From Dipylidium caninum (taxonomy: Eukaryota > Platyhelminthes > Cestoda > Cyclophyllidea > Dipylidiidae): 64,000 nucleotides of DNA. The DNA lies in contig QEYB01000377.1 of the NCBI GenBank assembly GCA_017562135.1, positions 1 to 64,000 on the forward strand, written 5' to 3'. The notes below the pieces were generated by a model. The model worked only from the letters and a program-made list of their open reading frames with translations. It had not been told where the DNA came from and made no database searches. Shown one piece after another: positions 61,001 through 64,000 of the stretch (position 1 is its first letter; the number at the start of each line of letters is the position of its first letter). A program made the position numbers and the translations under genes.

Positions 61001-61778
61001 CAAAAATACTAGCTCACGGGATTTTTTTGATCAAATCAAAGACGACAGGACAATCTGGAAGTAGAGTTAATCTTTTCGCCAACCAATCAACGCATGCTTC
61101 ATTCAACTCAGGAAGATTGTATTTCGTAGAAAGAGTATGTAAACAGAGAAGTGTATGAAGTCTCACACGACGACAAAGAAATTTGGCGCAAAGACGTCTG
61201 ATCTCATCCATTTGAAACCATGTAGCAGCCGCAAGAACACCAATGATATTCTAAACAGAAATATTGGGTTTTCCACAAGTAAAGCCTACTTTATCAGATA
61301 AGTGAACACGGTCAGTGTAAAACGACCCGAAAATAACGCGTAGGGCCTCAGGTGTAATATTTTCGTCGAGAAGGTCCAAAACGATGCGTCCATCGCAGCT
61401 TTCTTTCCATCCACCATTAAACATAGCGGCAAAAAATGGAGATTGTTTGAGGTACATCCGGTGAAGTCGCCAATCCTGGCCTAGAGCGTTGATGGTAACA
61501 TCGCTGCCTTCTCCTTTGCAAAACAGCTCTTGATAGACGTGTTCATATGTCGACCGGATACGCTTGCTGAGTTAAAATAATAAAACCAGAAAATAATCAG
61601 CACAGGTGACCAAGAAATCACTAGTGACACTTTTGGTAAGGTGTAAACGCGCACTCCGTAATGATGGAAACGGAACATACACGACAATCGACGAAATTTC
61701 ATCGTCGGCATCTGGACTACGTTTTCGTTTCCTCGTGGAGCGTGGAGGACTTTTAAAATAAGAAAATAAAGACCCCAT
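55012..61778 (-). CDS. GMCL1: Germ cell-less homologue (BTB-BACK protein, GMCL1)
   Basis: Germ cell-less is a BTB-BACK adaptor of CUL3 ubiquitin ligase at the nuclear envelope, needed for primordial germ cell formation in flies. Exons: from 61778 (MGSLFSYF..., a G2/S6 N-myristoylation-type start, followed by the basic RKRKRSP), then the BTB exon (about 61569-61304) with YEHVYQELFCKGEGSDVTI, WRLHRMYLKQSPFFAAMF and LRVIFGSFYTD. BACK exons follow at about 61253-61018 (LAAATWFQMDEIRRLC), 60940-60859 and 60129-60032 (WLYLQQNPEIPYRPG). Next are about 59285-59170, 58642-58303 and 55490-55012. The C-terminal domain shows WLQNAFQRQWIQQL, CTWRWSRYHFGVDLLFKYRNR and VFYVVRPTDAAHSEG. At 59206-59207 one T appears to be missing (TT for TTT): HVISHFAPL and YQLVHDGIIP align with the family only across this gap. 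The last exon has an acidic/Ser insertion with a run of about 11 Ser from a (TCC)n tract. The intron 58302-55491 is 2.8 kb long. Confidence 0.9.
55282..55322. repeat. (GGA)n trinucleotide repeat inside the GMCL1 coding region
   Basis: About eleven GGA/GAG units that, on the - strand, encode a run of Ser in the last exon of germ cell-less. The frame stays open across it. Confidence 0.9.
55900..56720. other. GC-rich island inside the large GMCL1 intron
   Basis: This segment is clearly richer in GC than the flanking intron and has a 130-codon open frame on the + strand (56041-56433). No protein family, tRNA or rRNA could be recognised with confidence. It may be an inserted repeat. Confidence 0.4.
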
Positions 61779-62384
61779 GAGCGAGAATCGCACCAGCCAA
61801 GCGCCGTATAAGACGGCAACGCCGACTTAACACGCGCGCCCCATAGACCAGGGAGAAAAACGAAATACGCATTTTATCAAGTTAGAATTGATTGAAGGAA
61901 CGGTTACAGCACTTGAAATCATGCATACTGTAGAGCGCTTTAATTTTCTTTCTTGGTGTTGAAAAGTCTAAAATAGTAGTTCGCTACGATATATACTGTT
62001 TCAATAAAGCCAGTCGACTCACGAGAAAACTGCGCAAAAAACAATATTATGTAGACGTTAAGTGAAATAACGCCAGCTACAAAACACCGTTCGGGAGGTC
62101 ACAACAGAACCAGCTCCAAAAGCGTTCAAGCTATTGTTGGTACGCAAAAGCAATGACCGCCTGACAGGAACTGCCCACAGTATGTCATATAGAACTTCTG
62201 AATAACAAACACCGTCCCAGTAACCCGGAACCCCCACCAAGCAGTCCAACTAACCGCCCTTAGCTACAAATATGAAGATGTTTCCCGGAACCCCTTCACC
62301 CCGTTGGTTCATTTTTTTCAAAAGAAAATCACGGCACGTTTGCGGATTAAGCTACTATTCTAGAAACAATCACTTTTTTACAAT
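61779..62384. other. Intergenic spacer between PITRM1 and germ cell-less
   Basis: About 600 bp of AT-rich DNA between two genes on the same strand. It must hold the PITRM1 3' UTR and the GMCL1 promoter. No clear motif is visible. Confidence 0.45.
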
Positions 62385-64000
62385 CTATTCAGTCTGCGAG
62401 AGGTCAATTAGGCTCCATCCCTCCTTTTCGACTTCAAATCCTCCATCCTTCGGACCAAAGACAGCTCGACCAACGCAATCGCCCTGCGTCAACTGGTTGT
62501 GCAACTGCTGAGCAGCCCGCTTAAGGGCATCCGCATTCACTTTGAAGAGGAGCTCGCGTTGACTCTGCCGCTCGTCGTCGTCGATGCCAGTAAGGAAGGC
62601 ACGTAGGCCTCGCGAGCCTGCTGATACGGGACTGTCCAACTGAACATCAAGATTGGGGAAAGGACCAAGGAAAAGGAGAAAACAGAAGTTGAGATATTAC
62701 TAAACTGACTTGAGAAAAATAAAAAAATATAGCAAGGATCCCCCTCCCCTTCTCACCCTTGCCCCTCTATCTCATGCAATAACGTAAATTTGATATGTGG
62801 GAGAGTGTGAAACAATTCTGTTTGACCGATTTACAATCCGTGGGTCATTGGTGAATGAGCATAATGGATGGGATAAGAGACCAATGCGGAGCTAAAGCAA
62901 ATAGACAGAAATGCGAAAGTTTTAAGGGGAAGCTTATTCACTCACCTCCTGAAAAACTGAGAGTTTCGCCTCTACAATGTCCTGGTCTTTCAACTCGTTG
63001 GAGAGGGCGTGATCCAGAGATTCCTCGAACACCTTCAAGCTCGCATTGGGCGAGGGGTCTCTGTATAAACACACATTCAAATTTGAAGGCCATAAAAATA
63101 AAGCCTTATTTTTTCTGAGCAACATGTCCGTATGTATAATAAAGAGAATTTAAACAAGCGTTCAATTCCAGTGGTCTCTCAGGTAAAAAAAATGTGCTAG
63201 CTGAGATCGGATGATTGAGGTGGAGGAAAGTTCGAGTACCTGTAGGAGTAGAATGCGAATCGACCGGGGCTGACACAACTGCCACCGCCATAAGCACCGC
63301 CTTGTTCTCTGTTATGCATTTAAAAAGAAGGAAAACTGAATAAATTTGCTCGGAGGTGAAAGCATATGTAAAAACCGCACTAAGGGTGGATCAACAAATA
63401 CCAAGTAAGCTTATTACTTGACAAATAACCGTAATCACTAGCCACGTAGAGTAAGAAGTTTGTCTTGAATTTTCTCGCTCACCGAATAGACGGATGAATG
63501 AGGGTTGAATTGAGAAGTTTTGATAACACTCGATAGCTAAAAAAGGAAACAATAATGCCATCTGCTCGAGACACCGATAAAAAATAAAGCTTAGTCAAAG
63601 GGATCAACGATCTGGAAAGTCATCACAAAAGCGCACATTTTCATTTTTAAGTTCCTTTTTTGGTATTGATGGATGATTATCCAGATTACTTAAGTTAAGG
63701 ATCTTCCAACCGCAAGAATTAGCCATCTTCCCTAAACACTTTAGCTACTGGGCAACCTCGCACGCATTATGAAAAAATTAGGAAAACGAATTGGTGAAAT
63801 AAGAACAACAATACTATTTTTTTATCAAATAAATAAACCGTTGGAGCGTCTTAGTAGCAGATATCATCGAAATAGGAGACGGGGTTTAGGAAAACTCACA
63901 CAGGAAAATCGGGAGAGGTATAATAGGGCGCACGCAGTGCAAGGCTGGAGTAGTAGACAGAGTAGGCTAGCGCAACCAGGGCGTTGGATGACTCCAGAGC
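62385..64000 (-). CDS. PITRM1: Presequence protease PITRM1/PreP, C-terminal part (gene continues beyond the window)
   Basis: PITRM1 is a mitochondrial-matrix M16C zinc metalloprotease that degrades cleaved targeting peptides and other short peptides. Only the C-terminal, non-catalytic half-domain is in the window. Exons: 64000-63900 (open at the window edge; NALVALAYSVYY... ending SPDFPV), 63536-63483 (YRVLSKLLNSTLIHPSIR), 63308-63240 (EQGGAYGGGSCVSPGRFAFYSYR), 63060-62946 (DPSPNASLKVFEESLDHALS...EAKLSVFQE) and 62639-62385 (LDSPVSAGSRGLRAFLTG...). The R-E-x-G-G-A-Y-G-G-G string and the YSYRDP string are hallmarks of PreP; in the family the former holds the conserved Arg-Tyr pair that binds substrate. 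All splice junctions are in phase and no frame break is seen. The catalytic HxxEH part lies outside, to the right. Confidence 0.92.

Overview
The window is nuclear DNA of an animal. Genes are split by introns with standard GT-AG ends, the standard genetic code fits every exon that I could read, and there are no operons. The protein set (Ovo-type zinc fingers, a selenocysteine glutathione peroxidase, URB1, Broad-minded/TBC1D32, germ cell-less, presequence protease) is metazoan. Very short introns (39 bp in one case), Ser-rich insertions and a peroxidase whose sequence resembles the schistosome type make a parasitic flatworm (cestode or trematode) the best guess. That is an inference, not a proof.

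Layout. From 1 to about 25 kb the DNA is GC-rich and gene-poor. It carries three Ovo-like C2H2 zinc-finger genes on the + strand: a degenerate copy at 3.3-4.1 kb and two well-preserved copies at 11.4-12.9 and 22.3-23.5 kb. Between the first two lies an eIF2-beta gene on the - strand (5.1-6.3 kb) whose frame is broken by several single-base indels. A roughly 600-bp repeat occurs twice (13.7-14.2 and 19.6-20.2 kb), and CCAAT-rich promoter-like clusters lie upstream of each Ovo gene. From 25 to 64 kb the DNA is more AT-rich and gene-dense: a glutathione peroxidase (-) with an in-frame UGA and a SECIS hairpin, URB1 (+), TBC1D32 (-), a mariner-type transposase fossil, germ cell-less (-), and the 3' part of PITRM1/PreP (-).

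How the genes relate. The Ovo genes are a local tandem family that shares exon phases, a CtBP-type PLDL motif (two intact copies) and a conserved block before the zinc fingers that I cannot assign. The other genes are unrelated housekeeping or developmental genes: translation initiation (eIF2-beta), 60S ribosome assembly (URB1), redox defence (GPx), Hedgehog/cilium signalling (TBC1D32), a CUL3-adaptor-type germline factor (GCL) and mitochondrial peptide turnover (PITRM1). GPx and URB1 are divergent; URB1 and TBC1D32 are convergent.

A caution for all gene models: single-base indels, several of them in homopolymers, interrupt otherwise conserved coding sequence in at least four genes (Ovo-like 1, eIF2-beta, URB1, GCL). 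Assembly or consensus errors are the simplest explanation, so a broken frame here should not by itself be read as a pseudogene.
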